A DNA stretch of 64,000 bases from Colwellia sp. BRX10-3 (GCF_014077505.1 NZ_JACGWA010000001.1:806001-870000); one strand, 5' to 3'. Positions 28,993 through 39,125 are shown, numbered from the stretch's first letter. Translations and numbers: made by a program. The notes: a model not told the origin generated them from the sequence alone.

Positions 28993-29050
28993 TTACAACG
29001 TCCATTTTTAACGATTCACTTTGTCACAGCTTAGCTAATTGACGATGAAT

Positions 29051-29470
29051 TTATACACTTAATTGCTTCATCATATAATATCTACAACCAGTTTTGGGGT
29101 AGCCTTGCTGCGTCCACTGCACTTGATAACCGTGCTTTTCATAAAATGGCATAGCTTGAAAGTTCAAGGTGTCGAGTAAGACTTTATTGCAACCACGAGC
29201 CTGAGCCGCTTGCTCTATTTTATGCAATATTTTGCTACCCACTTGCTGTCCTCGCAAAGTATCTGAAACCCATAAAGTGTTGATCATCAGCCAATCACCA
29301 AAAGTTCGACCTGCGGCACCGGCAATAACGTCACCATTTTCATCATTCAACTTCACGGCAATTGCTTTCCGCTCACTCACTTCCCAATGCGCCCAGTTAA
29401 ATTCAGCAATTTTTTCATCTAAAAATGCAATTAGCTCTGCTTCAGGGTTTTCAATCACTTCAATGTTCAA
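29051..29470 (-). CDS. GNAT-family N-acetyltransferase
   Basis: A 139-residue single-domain acetyltransferase. The acetyl-CoA pyrophosphate loop is in WVSDTLRGQQVGSKILHKIEQAAQARGC (about 72-100), and the final strands VLLDTLNFQAMPFYEKHGYQV are typical of the GNAT fold. Length is normal. The substrate is unknown; the family acetylates amines on small molecules or proteins. It lies between the DUF523 gene and the GFA gene, probably within one transcript. Confidence 0.88.
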   Translation of the reverse strand: MNIEVIENPEAELIAFLDEKIAEFNWAHWEVSERKAIAVKLNDENGDVIAGAAGRTFGDWLMINTLWVSDTLRGQQVGSKILHKIEQAAQARGCNKVLLDTLNFQAMPFYEKHGYQVQWTQQGYPKTGCRYYMMKQLSV

Positions 29471-29545
29471 CGCTTCATTCCAATAAATTATATAAATTGC
29501 TTTTTTAACTAAGTTGTTATCAATGCGATGTCGTTCTTAATATTT

Positions 29546-30490
29546 TTATAAACTATTTAATAACATCAACTCTTTTGGATGTGGCTTCATATAATATGAC
29601 TCGGTAATATAGTCATGTGGGAAGCGTCGAAAATGATGGCGTAATAATGTTATTGGCACAATCAATGGCAGCAAACCATTACGATATTGATCAATAATAT
29701 CGACGAGTTCAGCTTTATCATCAGTACTGATAGAATTTTTTAAATAGCCTTGCAGATGTTGTAAGGTATTCACGTGGCCTTTGCGACTAGCTCTTAGCTT
29801 TAATAACGTCATCATTTTTGTTAAGTATTGTGGTAACACTTCACTAGGCTCTTCACCATGAGCTTGTGCTAACCAATGACCTAGCTCTTTCGCCATCGCT
29901 TGACTATGGCTCATAAAAATATATTTATGCTGGGCATGAAAACGATTCAAGGTTTGTAATGAAAACCCTTCTGCTGCCAGCTTTTGCCAACGCGCATAAA
30001 TAAACACCCGTTGAATAAAGTTTTCACGTAATATTGCATCACCTAATCGACCCTCTTCTTCGACCGGTAAATCTGGAAAGTTTTCCATCAATTTTTGTGC
30101 GTAAATACCAACACCAATACGATCTGGCATATCACCTTTATATAATCTCACACGCTCCATACCGCAACTAGGTGAATCTTTTTTTAAGATATAACCACTA
30201 AGGTTTTGTTGCCACGGCTTTTGCTCTTCAGCACAATCTTTAAGCCGTTCCGTTACATCTAAATCTGGATTTTTTGAACCGACACAATGCACCTTGTCAT
30301 CTAGCAAGACCAATCGAATGGTTTCACGAGGAATACCTAATCCAATTTCAACTTCTGGGCAAAAGGGAATAAAATCGAAATACTCACTTAAGGTATTATT
30401 AATATATGAGTTGTTTTTGTGGCCAGAGTCGAATCGCACTTTGTGACCCAATAAGCAGCTACTAATGCCAATTGATATTTTGTTATCCAT
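29546..30490 (-). CDS. DUF523-DUF1722 protein (YbgA-like)
   Basis: A 314-residue protein of two domains. The first (about 1-165) is DUF523, with ISSCLLGHKVRFDSGHK, FCPEVEIGLGIPRE and KKDSPSCGMERV carrying conserved cysteines that could bind a metal cluster. The second (about 195-310) is DUF1722 (YbgA), with LNRFHAQHKYIFMSHSQ and HFRRFPHDYITESYY. In Gammaproteobacteria this fusion often lies beside photolyase or merR genes and has been connected with 2-thiouracil desulfidation in some reports; no photolyase is in this window. First gene of the minus-strand run. Confidence 0.88.
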   Translation of the reverse strand: MDNKISIGISSCLLGHKVRFDSGHKNNSYINNTLSEYFDFIPFCPEVEIGLGIPRETIRLVLLDDKVHCVGSKNPDLDVTERLKDCAEEQKPWQQNLSGYILKKDSPSCGMERVRLYKGDMPDRIGVGIYAQKLMENFPDLPVEEEGRLGDAILRENFIQRVFIYARWQKLAAEGFSLQTLNRFHAQHKYIFMSHSQAMAKELGHWLAQAHGEEPSEVLPQYLTKMMTLLKLRASRKGHVNTLQHLQGYLKNSISTDDKAELVDIIDQYRNGLLPLIVPITLLRHHFRRFPHDYITESYYMKPHPKELMLLNSL

Positions 30491-30725
30491 GCTTATTTCC
30501 CTATTACTAAATTTTTATATTTTGTTTAATTTAAGTATAACTAAAAGCCTAATCAAGTTAATCATTTAAATACGATTTAAACGATATCGCCACTCTGTGC
30601 ATTCATAAACCTACGATATTGCTTACATTGATGTAAGTACTACTTTTTACCAGGAATAAAAAACTGACCGTTCTTCGACGTGCTTGGATGCACTAATGCC
30701 TAGAAAGACAGGATGTCTGAACATA

Positions 30726-30753
30726 AAAAAGCCCGGAAATACCGGGCTTTATC
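30726..30753. terminator. rho-independent terminator
   Basis: GCCCGG (30731-30736) pairs with CCGGGC (30742-30747), with an A-run on the left that reads as a T-run on the minus strand. It lies about 30 bases beyond the stop of the large amidohydrolase gene and fits that direction. Confidence 0.85.
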
Positions 30754-30779
30754 AACATGAGCTACGAGAAAATTAAACG

Positions 30780-33700
30780 CTATTTCTCAAAATAAAACTT
30801 AGCACGCTTATTATCGTAGTTACCCACTTCATTCATCGTTTCAGCATTATACAAACGGCCATTAACCATGGTGTAGATAACTTTGTCTGACAAACGAATA
30901 TCTTTACTCACATCGCCATCAACCACTAAAATATCCGCAAGTTTACCGACTTTTATCGACCCTAATTGGCTATCTAAACCTAAGGTGTGTGCTGGTGCAA
31001 TGGTTGCTGTACGAATAGCATTCAATGGCGTCATGCCACCTTGTGCCATCATCCACATTTCCCAATGCATAGCTAAACCTTCACGTTGACCATGACCACC
31101 AGAGTTCACCACAACACCTAAGTCTTGAAGCTCTTTCGCGACTTTTGCAACATTAATGTGGTTGTAATGATGATGTGGCGCTTTAGTTCGACGCATTGAA
31201 CGTGGGTCTAAGAACTCGCTTGGTACATATTGGCTCAAACGCGGATGTTGCCAAACGTTTGTGGTGTCATACCAAAAATGTTCACCTGAAATACCACCGT
31301 AAGCTACGCCCATCGTTGGCGTGTAGGCCATTTCAGATTGCGACCATAATTGCTTAATATCATCATAAATTTTCGCGGTCGAAATTGAATGCTCTAACGT
31401 CGTATGGCCATCAACAATCATAGATAAATTATGTTGTAGTAATGAGCCGCCTTCAGGAACGACTAAGATTTGCGCTTCACGCGCGGCTTGTATCATTTGT
31501 TGACGTTGATTACGGCGCGGTTGGTTATAGCTTTTAACACTAAATACACCGGCTTTTTTCAAACGTTCAATATGAAATTTCGCATCGTCTAAACTATCAA
31601 CATGCGAAGTATAACCGGCGGCGGTGGCACCGTATAAAATACTACCGGTAGAGAATAAACGAGGACCGACAATATCACCGGCTTTTTGCATTTCGCTAGC
31701 AGCAAAAAACTCAGTGGTGTCGTTTGACGGATCGTGAATCGTAGTTACCCCTAATGCCAAACCTGCATAGTTTTTCCAGTTTTGCTGTGGAATAATTTCA
31801 TTACTACCTTGAGGGCCATGCGCATGTGCATCAATCAAACCCGGCATAATCGACTTACCCGTAACATCAATAACTTTAGCATTTGACGGAATATCTACTT
31901 GCCCGTTTTTGCCAACCGCAATAATTTTATTACCCTCGACAACTACAACGCCGTTTTCGATTATTTGTTCACCTTCCATCGTGATAACTTTACCGCCAAC
32001 AAAAGCGATACGACCAGAAGGTTTATCAGCCTTTTCTTTAAAGCCTAAATAAGTTTTAAGTGGTTCAGGTGTTGACGATTCTGTCGCCTGCTCTTCGCTG
32101 TTATCAGCGTCATTGTCTTCAATATCAGTCTTAGCAACGACTTTATTGTCGGTTATATCAAATAAACCACCCACACTTGCTTGATATAAATCTGGCCCTA
32201 AACTCCAATAAAGTTCATTAGATTCACCATTCCAGTTTATGCCTTCGCCAGCACGTAATGACAATTTCTTCACCGGTAAGTTTTTTGCTTTCGGTCCAAT
32301 GTCAATCACTTGGCCGCGCTCAACAAAGGGTGTTACAAATACTTTAAAACGTTCAGCAAATGCCAAATACTTACCATCAGGTGAAACCTTATATTCGGTA
32401 GCAAACTTACCTTGATAAAGCACTTGTTCTTTCTCAGCGTTTAATGAGTTATTTAAATTAATTTTTACCAGTTGTGGTTTTTCGCCGTTACGTAAGACAT
32501 AAATACGATCATTTTTAGCACCAAAATGCGGCAGTAAACCTGACTCTGTTACTAGTTTTGGTGTACCACCTTTAGCATTTACGGTATAAACCCCGGGGTT
32601 CAATCCCCAAGTTGGATCAGTAATGTAACCGCCTTGTACTTTACGAAATACCACAGTTTTACCGTCAGGAGAAAAGCTAGGCTCTATGTATTTACCCGGT
32701 TCTTCAGTTAATACCCGGCTCTTACCACCTCGCGATGATACGATGCGAATTTCACCGAGTTTTTTATCATTCCAAGTGCTATACACTACAGTTCTGCCAT
32801 CACGAGAAAAGCTAGGGTTCAATTCAAAGTGTGATTTTTGTTTTGTTAAACGCTTGGCTTTACCTTTAACTTTGCCATCAGCAATGCTGCGCACATAAAT
32901 ATGGCCCATTGATTCATAAACCACTTTACGACCATCAGGTGAAATTTCAACATCGCGGAGCATTTTTACGTCAAATTTATCTTGATCTATATCCTGTTGA
33001 AAACGTAACGCCGTTTGGATTTTTTTCTCGGTTTTTACATGAAAAGGAATAACCGTGGTCTTTTTACTCTCGAGATCTAGTTTGTTGATTTGTCCGCCAG
33101 ACCAAAACACCATGCCAGTGCTATTTGGCAACCACGCCATATTGGGATAAACACCGTGGATCGCCCAGGTTTCTTGCATATCACGGTCTAAATTTTCAAA
33201 AATCAGACTTTCTTCGCCGCTTTTCAAATCGTAAAGGTATAGGTTAGATTGGAAATCGTCACGGCTAATGTAAGCTAAGTACTTACCATCGGGTGACGGC
33301 ACGGGTCGTATCGCACCACCTTTACCAGAAACAACAACTTTAATTTCACCGGTTTCAAGTTCTAGACGTTTAATTTTATAAATGCCTTTTTCAGAATCTT
33401 TACTGTAATGAAAGGTTTTGCCTGGTGTCGCATCTTGCGAGAAGTAAACGTATTTACCGTCATGTGAAAATGCCGGTTCGCCTAAATCTTTCTGCTCGTT
33501 AGGGCGTTTAGTTAACATAACGCCGTTACCACCCGTTTTGTGGTACATCCATACTTCGCCAGCACCCAAAGAACGTGAGCCGGTAAAGTGTTTACGACCG
33601 ACGATATAGTTACCGTCAGGTGACCAAGCAGGGCTATTTAATAAACGAAAAGTTTCTGAGCTAACCGCTTTACCAGCACTGCCATCTGCTTTCATAATCC

Positions 33701-34085
33701 ATAAATTATCACCGCCATCTTCATCAGAGGTAAAGGCAATGTGTTTACCGTCTGGGCTAAAGCGAGGTTGCATTTGCCATGCAATATCTGTCATTAACGC
33801 GTTTGCTTCACCACCATCAACTGGCAAGGTGTAAATGTCACCAAGTAAATCAAATACTAATGTTTTACCATCTGGGCTAATATCAACATTCATCCAAGTA
33901 CCTTGGCGAACATCAATTTTTGCGGTGGTAAACTTACCTTGTGGGCTATTGACCGACCACTTTTCAGCTTTGGCTTTTTCTGACGTTTTAGCCGCGATAT
34001 CTTCAGCAAAAGCTTGTTGACCTGTACTTAATACCAAGGCAATGCTAAGTGCGAGTGAAGAAGTGCGAGCAGTAAATTTAGACAT
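30780..34085 (-). CDS. secreted TolB-like propeller/amidohydrolase fusion
   Basis: A 1101-residue exported protein. A signal peptide ends near residue 28 (QQAFAED). Residues 60-620 hold many WD40-like PD40 repeats, recognisable as FSPDGKHIAFTSD, WSPDGNYIVG and FSRDGRTVVYSTW, which form one or two beta-propellers. Residues 690-1101 are an amidohydrolase: the first metal motif is HAHG (about 752-755, GLIDAHAHGPQG), later HTTLEHSIS and GGHGQREG give further ligands, and GKLADILVVDGD is the usual closing strand. Such propeller-amidohydrolases are common in Alteromonadales and are thought to hydrolyse peptides or cyclic amides in the periplasm; the substrate is unknown. Transcribed alone. Confidence 0.9.
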   Translation of the reverse strand: MSKFTARTSSLALSIALVLSTGQQAFAEDIAAKTSEKAKAEKWSVNSPQGKFTTAKIDVRQGTWMNVDISPDGKTLVFDLLGDIYTLPVDGGEANALMTDIAWQMQPRFSPDGKHIAFTSDEDGGDNLWIMKADGSAGKAVSSETFRLLNSPAWSPDGNYIVGRKHFTGSRSLGAGEVWMYHKTGGNGVMLTKRPNEQKDLGEPAFSHDGKYVYFSQDATPGKTFHYSKDSEKGIYKIKRLELETGEIKVVVSGKGGAIRPVPSPDGKYLAYISRDDFQSNLYLYDLKSGEESLIFENLDRDMQETWAIHGVYPNMAWLPNSTGMVFWSGGQINKLDLESKKTTVIPFHVKTEKKIQTALRFQQDIDQDKFDVKMLRDVEISPDGRKVVYESMGHIYVRSIADGKVKGKAKRLTKQKSHFELNPSFSRDGRTVVYSTWNDKKLGEIRIVSSRGGKSRVLTEEPGKYIEPSFSPDGKTVVFRKVQGGYITDPTWGLNPGVYTVNAKGGTPKLVTESGLLPHFGAKNDRIYVLRNGEKPQLVKINLNNSLNAEKEQVLYQGKFATEYKVSPDGKYLAFAERFKVFVTPFVERGQVIDIGPKAKNLPVKKLSLRAGEGINWNGESNELYWSLGPDLYQASVGGLFDITDNKVVAKTDIEDNDADNSEEQATESSTPEPLKTYLGFKEKADKPSGRIAFVGGKVITMEGEQIIENGVVVVEGNKIIAVGKNGQVDIPSNAKVIDVTGKSIMPGLIDAHAHGPQGSNEIIPQQNWKNYAGLALGVTTIHDPSNDTTEFFAASEMQKAGDIVGPRLFSTGSILYGATAAGYTSHVDSLDDAKFHIERLKKAGVFSVKSYNQPRRNQRQQMIQAAREAQILVVPEGGSLLQHNLSMIVDGHTTLEHSISTAKIYDDIKQLWSQSEMAYTPTMGVAYGGISGEHFWYDTTNVWQHPRLSQYVPSEFLDPRSMRRTKAPHHHYNHINVAKVAKELQDLGVVVNSGGHGQREGLAMHWEMWMMAQGGMTPLNAIRTATIAPAHTLGLDSQLGSIKVGKLADILVVDGDVSKDIRLSDKVIYTMVNGRLYNAETMNEVGNYDNKRAKFYFEK

Positions 34086-34307
34086 ATGTTTAACCTAATC
34101 AGCTATATAAATTATTTTTATAGCTTACTAGAACACATCAGCATTGAAAACTTAAGTAGAATGCGACAAATAGTCGCTATTTGCCGTTCAACACCCGTTC
34201 TAAATATCTATCTTTATAACGGCTATTATGCAGAAAAAATAGACAATTTTTTTGTTATTCAGTATGGTAGATAAATAAGATAACAATAAAAATAAGGACT
34301 GATTTTT

Positions 34308-34601
34308 ATGGAAAGATTAAAAGAAGCACAAGCAAGCCTAATTACCACCTACTCACTTTACAATGCCGCAAGTGAAAAGAAGTTGCCGGCAATTGATGCT
34401 AATGACAATGAAACATTGAAGGCTTTATTGGAAGTTATTCAAAATCGTGAAGCCATCGCTTACGTACAAAAAGTAAAGAAAAGCATTCCCACTGAAGTCA
34501 CCGAACTTAAAAGATTACTCGCTGATGTTATGCTACTGCTTGATGGTGTCGATATTAAAATTCTCAAAGCAAAAAGTAAAGTTGCAGCAAATGCTGAATA
34601 G
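34308..34601 (+). CDS. small helical protein of unknown function
   Basis: A 97-residue soluble, charged protein predicted to be almost all helix (MERLKEAQASLITTYSLYNAA, LKALLEVIQNREAIAYVQKVKK, EVTELKRLLADVMLLLDGVD). The last part has a heptad-like pattern that could form a coiled coil. AAGGACTG lies upstream of the ATG. It is a lone gene divergent from the large amidohydrolase. I do not recognise a family. Two hairpins follow before ubiX. Confidence 0.6.
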   Translation: MERLKEAQASLITTYSLYNAASEKKLPAIDANDNETLKALLEVIQNREAIAYVQKVKKSIPTEVTELKRLLADVMLLLDGVDIKILKAKSKVAANAE

Positions 34602-34638
34602 TTTCCGGCCTTAACTTAAGGTATTCACTTAAAGCTTG

Positions 34639-34724
34639 CCAATTAAAGATCTTAATTGGACGATATAAATTTTAAAGGTAACTACGCATAGATTTATTAA
34701 CCCCGATCTGAGATTAATAAATCT
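34639..34724. repeat. two hairpins between the 97-residue gene and ubiX
   Basis: CCAATTA (34639-34645) pairs with TAATTGG (34653-34659), and AGATTTATTA (34690-34699) pairs with TAATAAATCT (34715-34724). Neither has a clear T-tract. One may serve as terminator for the convergent genes. Confidence 0.5.
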
Positions 34725-34768
34725 GCATGACTCATAGCAACAATAGATTTTATCACTTAGTGATTATT

Positions 34769-35455
34769 CTACTCTGAGTTGTTAGTAATTTTACTATGGG
34801 TATGAGTGGACGATTGATAACCCCAGCGCGGCATAATTGATTGCTCGATATTTAAATGGTCGAGTAAGCGCCCAACCATAAAATCAATAAGATCATTTAT
34901 CGATTCAGGCTGATGATAAAAGCCTGGTGATGCCGGCATAATGGTTACGCCCATTTGCGATAACGACAACATATTTTGCAAGTGGATCGTTGAAAAAGGT
35001 GTTTCGCGCGGCACTAAAATTAATTGCCCACGCTCTTTAATTACTACATCCGCAGCACGTTCAATTAGATTGTCACTCATGCCTTGGCTGATCGCTGCAA
35101 GCGTGCCAGTCGAACACGGGCAAACCACCATAGCTTTTGGTGCCGCAGAGCCTGAAGCTACAGGAGAAAACCACTGTTCTTTACCAAAAACGATAATTTG
35201 CTCAGGTTTAGCTTTAAATTTTTCAATGAAAAATCGACTAGCGGCATCGGGTGAACTCGGCAACTTCAAACCAACTTCAGTATCAAACACCACACGCGCA
35301 GCACTTGAACACAATAGATAAACTTGATAGTTTGCCGCAACTAAACATTCCAATAACCGCAGCGCATAAGCCGAGCCTGAAGCACCCGTGATGGCTAGGG
35401 TTATTTTCTGATCAAATTCACCATTGTTATTAATTGTCATTGCTTGATTCTGCAC
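34769..35455 (-). CDS. ubiX: flavin prenyltransferase
   Basis: Makes prenylated FMN, the cofactor of the decarboxylase UbiD in ubiquinone synthesis. The 228-residue protein has the flavin/phosphate loop [17 protein letters not shown] (about 18-34), the [26 protein letters not shown] segment (split over about 113-138), and [19 protein letters not shown], all typical of UbiX/Pad1. The N-terminal 15 residues are variable, so the exact start is uncertain. It lies 112 bases after mpl on the same strand, an arrangement seen in many gammaproteobacteria. ubiD is not in the window. Confidence 0.95.
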   Translation of the reverse strand: MQNQAMTINNNGEFDQKITLAITGASGSAYALRLLECLVAANYQVYLLCSSAARVVFDTEVGLKLPSSPDAASRFFIEKFKAKPEQIIVFGKEQWFSPVASGSAAPKAMVVCPCSTGTLAAISQGMSDNLIERAADVVIKERGQLILVPRETPFSTIHLQNMLSLSQMGVTIMPASPGFYHQPESINDLIDFMVGRLLDHLNIEQSIMPRWGYQSSTHTHSKITNNSE

Positions 35456-35567
35456 ACATTCACCTTAAGGGTTCTCAAAAACTTGCTTTCATCGTGTTTA
35501 CTATACTGATTGAACTGATAAATTGATCACTCAGCCATACTTGCAGCGATAATTATTTCACTGGCTA

Positions 35568-36935
35568 TTATAGCTTAGAAAGTGCCAACAACAGTTTTTC
35601 ATGAATACCGCCAAAACTACCATTACTCATCACGACTAGCGTATCACCTGCTTTAGATTTTATCACAATGTCTGCCACCATCTGTGCAATATTGTCACCA
35701 ACAAAACAGGGTTGAGTACAATCGGCAATTAAAGCATCAACTGACCATTGCACTTGCTCACCTTGATATACAAACACCATATCCGCATCAGCTAACGATT
35801 TTGCCAAGGTATCTTTATGCACGCCTGACTTCATGGTATTTGATCTTGGTTCGAGTATCGCTATTACGCGCCTGCTGCCAACATTTGCCCGCACACCCGC
35901 CAATGTTTTAGCAATCGCGGTAGGGTGATGAGCAAAATCGTCAAATACTCTAACCTGATTAACCTCACCTTTAAGCTCTAATCGGCGTTTAGTATTAACA
36001 AAGCTTGCTAGCGCTTCAATGGCTACGGCTGTAGGCACACCAGCATGACGCGCGGCCGCAATTGCCATTAAACCGTTGTCGATATTAAAGTCGCCAATTA
36101 GTGCCCAATTTACTTGCCCCTGTTTTACACCTTCAAAACTCACGATAAATTCACTGCCATCAGCAATACATTTTTCTGCGTGCCAGCCAGATGACTTATG
36201 TGTTTCGTCAACACTATATTCCGTAGGAGTCCAACAACCCATCGCCAGTGTTTCGGTAATGGCAGGTTCATTTTTCGGCGACAACACCAACCCATTGCTC
36301 GGCACCATACGAATAAGGTGATGAAATTGACGTTGAATATCGCTGATATCATTAAAAATATCCGCATGATCAAATTCCATATTATTGATCACTAAAGTAT
36401 TGGGGCGATAATGCACAAACTTAGAACGCTTATCGAAAAAAGCCGTATCGTATTCATCCGCTTCGATAACAAAAAATGGAGCGTTTCCTAAGCGAGCAGA
36501 ACAATCAAAGTTTTGCGGTACGCCGCCAATCAAAAATCCGGGTTCCATTCCTGCATATTGCAATATCCAAGTCAGCATGGAGCTCGTAGTAGTTTTGCCG
36601 TGCGTACCGGAAACTGCCAATACCCAGCGGTCTTTTAAAACATTGTCTAATAACCATTGTGGACCAGAGGTATAGGGTATTTTTCTATCGAGCACATATT
36701 CCACCATAGGGTTACCGCGTGCCATGGCATTACCGACGATGACTAAATCGGGCTCGTCACCTAAGTGTTCGACTAAATAGCCTGACTTTAATTCGATACC
36801 CAATTGTTCAAGTTGAGTGCTCATTGGCGGATAAACATTGGCGTCACAACCAGAAACTCGAAAGCCCATTTGCTTGGCAATAGCGGCAATACCGCCCATA
36901 AAAGTGCCACAAATACCTAATATATGAAGATGCAT
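35568..36935 (-). CDS. mpl: UDP-MurNAc:L-Ala-gamma-D-Glu-meso-DAP ligase
   Basis: Joins recycled murein tripeptide to UDP-MurNAc, returning wall material to peptidoglycan synthesis. The 455-residue Mur ligase starts with MHLHILGICGTFMGGIAAIA, the Mpl form of the UDP-binding loop. The ATP loop is GTHGKTTTS (110-117 region), followed by EADEYDTAFFDKRSKF (about 158-173), which carries the Mg-binding acid, and FDDFAHHPTAI near 330. Length fits Mpl (457 residues in E. coli) rather than MurC. Functionally it belongs with anmK, encoded 28 kb away. Upstream partner of ubiX. Confidence 0.95.
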   Translation of the reverse strand: MHLHILGICGTFMGGIAAIAKQMGFRVSGCDANVYPPMSTQLEQLGIELKSGYLVEHLGDEPDLVIVGNAMARGNPMVEYVLDRKIPYTSGPQWLLDNVLKDRWVLAVSGTHGKTTTSSMLTWILQYAGMEPGFLIGGVPQNFDCSARLGNAPFFVIEADEYDTAFFDKRSKFVHYRPNTLVINNMEFDHADIFNDISDIQRQFHHLIRMVPSNGLVLSPKNEPAITETLAMGCWTPTEYSVDETHKSSGWHAEKCIADGSEFIVSFEGVKQGQVNWALIGDFNIDNGLMAIAAARHAGVPTAVAIEALASFVNTKRRLELKGEVNQVRVFDDFAHHPTAIAKTLAGVRANVGSRRVIAILEPRSNTMKSGVHKDTLAKSLADADMVFVYQGEQVQWSVDALIADCTQPCFVGDNIAQMVADIVIKSKAGDTLVVMSNGSFGGIHEKLLLALSKL

Positions 36936-37154
36936 AAAAGCTCATTTTGTTAGCTCGAACACTACATATGCTAATGCGAGCTTAAATTTAAATCAGAATG
37001 GCCTCAATATACCTTAATCCACCAAAAATACATATTGCAAAATCAATGCATTTTGCCCACTATCAAGATGATTAACACTAACGGAAATAATTAATTACTT
37101 CCTGGTAAAAATTAGGCCCATTAGTATCACCATTAGCAGTATTTGAGGGAGTTC

Positions 37155-38363
37155 ATGAGTCAGGCTATTCTACAAAATATCCATATTTATCCTATTAAAT
37201 CTAGCGCCGGCATTGAGCTTTCAAACAGCTGGGTTGAAGAGTTCGGGTTAGCCTTTGATCGTCGCTTTGTTGTTGCTAGCCCAACCGGTGAGTTTTTTAC
37301 CGCTCGCACGCAGCCAACTTTGTGTTTAATTCAAGCGAGCCTAACGCCAACTGGCCTTAGGGTTACCGCGCCAAATATGCCAGTTTTGATTATTGAGTAT
37401 CATAATCTCTGCCAAAGTTATGTCTCGGTTAATGTTTGGCAAGACACGATTAATGCACAGCAGTGCCAAGAAAACATAAATAAGTGGTTTAGTGACTATC
37501 TTAACCAACCTTGCCAATTACTGTTTTTCGGCGCAGATTCACAACGCTTTGTAAAAAATAAAAATAGCCAAGTGGGTTTTGCAGATGGCTACCCTTTATT
37601 GCTTATTTCACAAGCATCGCTTGATAGCTTAAATAACCAATATAACCCTGAAGACACAACCATAGCCATGGCGCAGTTTCGGCCAAATATTGTCGTAACT
37701 AATTGTGATGCATTTGCAGAAGATACTTGGCAGCATATTCGCATTGGCGAAGTGGAATTTGAAATAACGAAACCCTGCACGCGCTGTATTTTTACTACTA
37801 TTGATCCGGCAACGGCTGAAAAGCACCCTCAGCAAGAACCTCTAAAGGCGCTAAAAAACTATCGACAGTTAGCGAATGGCGACATTTTATTTGGCCAAAA
37901 TTTGCTTGCCCTTAATCAAGGCCAAATTAAACGTGGTGATAAAGTTGAAGTAATAAAGCGCCAAGTAGCCCCTGTGTTCACTGTTAAAAACAAGTCAGCT
38001 ATAAACACCAGCAATAGTGACACTATGACCCAATTCAAAAAGGATCCCGTCTTGAGCGAAAAGAAAAGTAAACCGGTTGTCACATTTAGTAGTTTTAATA
38101 AAACGATCACCGGCAATAATATTCAAACGCTACTTGAACAAGGTGAAGATGCCGGTTTAATACTGCCTTACTCATGCCGCGCAGGTATGTGTGGTAGTTG
38201 CAAAGTAAAATTAGAACAAGGTGAAGTAGAGCAACTTTGCCAAGATGGTTTGTCCGACGAAGAGCAGCAGCAAGGTTATATATTAAGTTGCAGTTGCACG
38301 CCTATTACCGATGTTGTGATTAGTCACCCTACCCGACAACGCCGTAACAGAAGTGATGATTAA
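37155..38363 (+). CDS. ycbX: MOSC domain protein with C-terminal 2Fe-2S ferredoxin (YcbX-like)
   Basis: A 402-residue protein with an N-terminal MOSC beta-barrel (IHIYPIKSSAGIELSNSWV), the MOSC domain proper (about 95-265, with FRPNIVV and the conserved Cys in CTRCIFTTIDP), and a plant-type ferredoxin domain at the C-terminus (about 310-400) with CRAGMCGSCK and a final ILSCSC. E. coli YcbX has the same layout and reduces N-hydroxylated compounds with molybdenum cofactor. I chose ATG at 37155, preceded by GAGGGAG; a TTG at 37143 overlaps that ribosome site. pxpA follows after 14 bases, so it leads the 5-oxoprolinase operon. Confidence 0.88.
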   Translation: MSQAILQNIHIYPIKSSAGIELSNSWVEEFGLAFDRRFVVASPTGEFFTARTQPTLCLIQASLTPTGLRVTAPNMPVLIIEYHNLCQSYVSVNVWQDTINAQQCQENINKWFSDYLNQPCQLLFFGADSQRFVKNKNSQVGFADGYPLLLISQASLDSLNNQYNPEDTTIAMAQFRPNIVVTNCDAFAEDTWQHIRIGEVEFEITKPCTRCIFTTIDPATAEKHPQQEPLKALKNYRQLANGDILFGQNLLALNQGQIKRGDKVEVIKRQVAPVFTVKNKSAINTSNSDTMTQFKKDPVLSEKKSKPVVTFSSFNKTITGNNIQTLLEQGEDAGLILPYSCRAGMCGSCKVKLEQGEVEQLCQDGLSDEEQQQGYILSCSCTPITDVVISHPTRQRRNRSDD

Positions 38364-38377
38364 ATAGAGTTCATATT

Positions 38378-39121
38378 ATGAAGTTAAACTGTGATTTAGG
38401 TGAGTTTAAAGAAAATAACGATGCCGATATTATGCCATTAATTGATATGGCCAATATCGCCTGTGGTTTTCATGGTTCTGATTCTTTAACGATTAAAAAA
38501 ACCATTAAACTTGCCCAGCAACATCAAGTGATTATTGGTGCTCACCCCAGCTATCCAGATGTAGAAAACTTTGGTCGTCAGTCTATGGATTTATCGCAAG
38601 ATGAATTAATCGCTAATGTGCAATATCAAATAGGGGCATTACAAGCACTTTGCGCGGTAGAAAATGCCCAGCTTGATTATGTTAAACCCCATGGTGCCTT
38701 ATACAACGACATGATGAAAAACTTAAACTTATTTGAGGATGTTTGTCTGGCCATCGCGCAGCTAAACCAAAGTAACATCAAGCCACTATCTTTGATGATA
38801 CAAGCATTAACCGACATTGATAAATTTGATCAAATAGCAAAAAAACATCATATTTCACTCTATTATGAAGCCTTTGCCGATCGCGCATATTTAGATAACG
38901 GTTTGTTAGTACCTCGCACCGAAACCGGCGCGGTTTTAACTAATAACCAAGATGTAGTAACACGCTGCCAAGCGCTGCTCGATAAACAACCTTTACTCAG
39001 CAAGCACCAACAACCTTTACAGTTTCATATTGATGCTTTATGTGTTCATGGTGACACGCCTAATGCCTTAGCAATGCTAAAAGCTTTGCGAGCAACTATT
39101 AATGCGCAAGGTCAGCGTTAA
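38378..39121 (+). CDS. pxpA: 5-oxoprolinase subunit A
   Basis: Part of the ATP-dependent PxpABC enzyme that opens 5-oxoproline to glutamate. The 247-residue LamB/YcsF-family protein starts with LNCDLGEFKENNDADIMPLIDMANIACGFHG, whose acids and histidine are conserved; the motif GAHPSYPD follows near 57 and VKPHGALYN near 100. DALCVHGDTPNA lies near the C-terminus. Length is normal. It is the second gene of a four-gene operon with ycbX, pxpB and pxpC. Confidence 0.95.
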   Translation: MKLNCDLGEFKENNDADIMPLIDMANIACGFHGSDSLTIKKTIKLAQQHQVIIGAHPSYPDVENFGRQSMDLSQDELIANVQYQIGALQALCAVENAQLDYVKPHGALYNDMMKNLNLFEDVCLAIAQLNQSNIKPLSLMIQALTDIDKFDQIAKKHHISLYYEAFADRAYLDNGLLVPRTETGAVLTNNQDVVTRCQALLDKQPLLSKHQQPLQFHIDALCVHGDTPNALAMLKALRATINAQGQR

Positions 39122-39125
39122 TAAT

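Noticed and set aside
34086-34274. 62-codon open frame starting next to the amidohydrolase gene
   Set aside because: Its start overlaps the ribosome site of the divergent amidohydrolase gene; no ribosome site of its own, no recognisable motif, and composition like a spacer.
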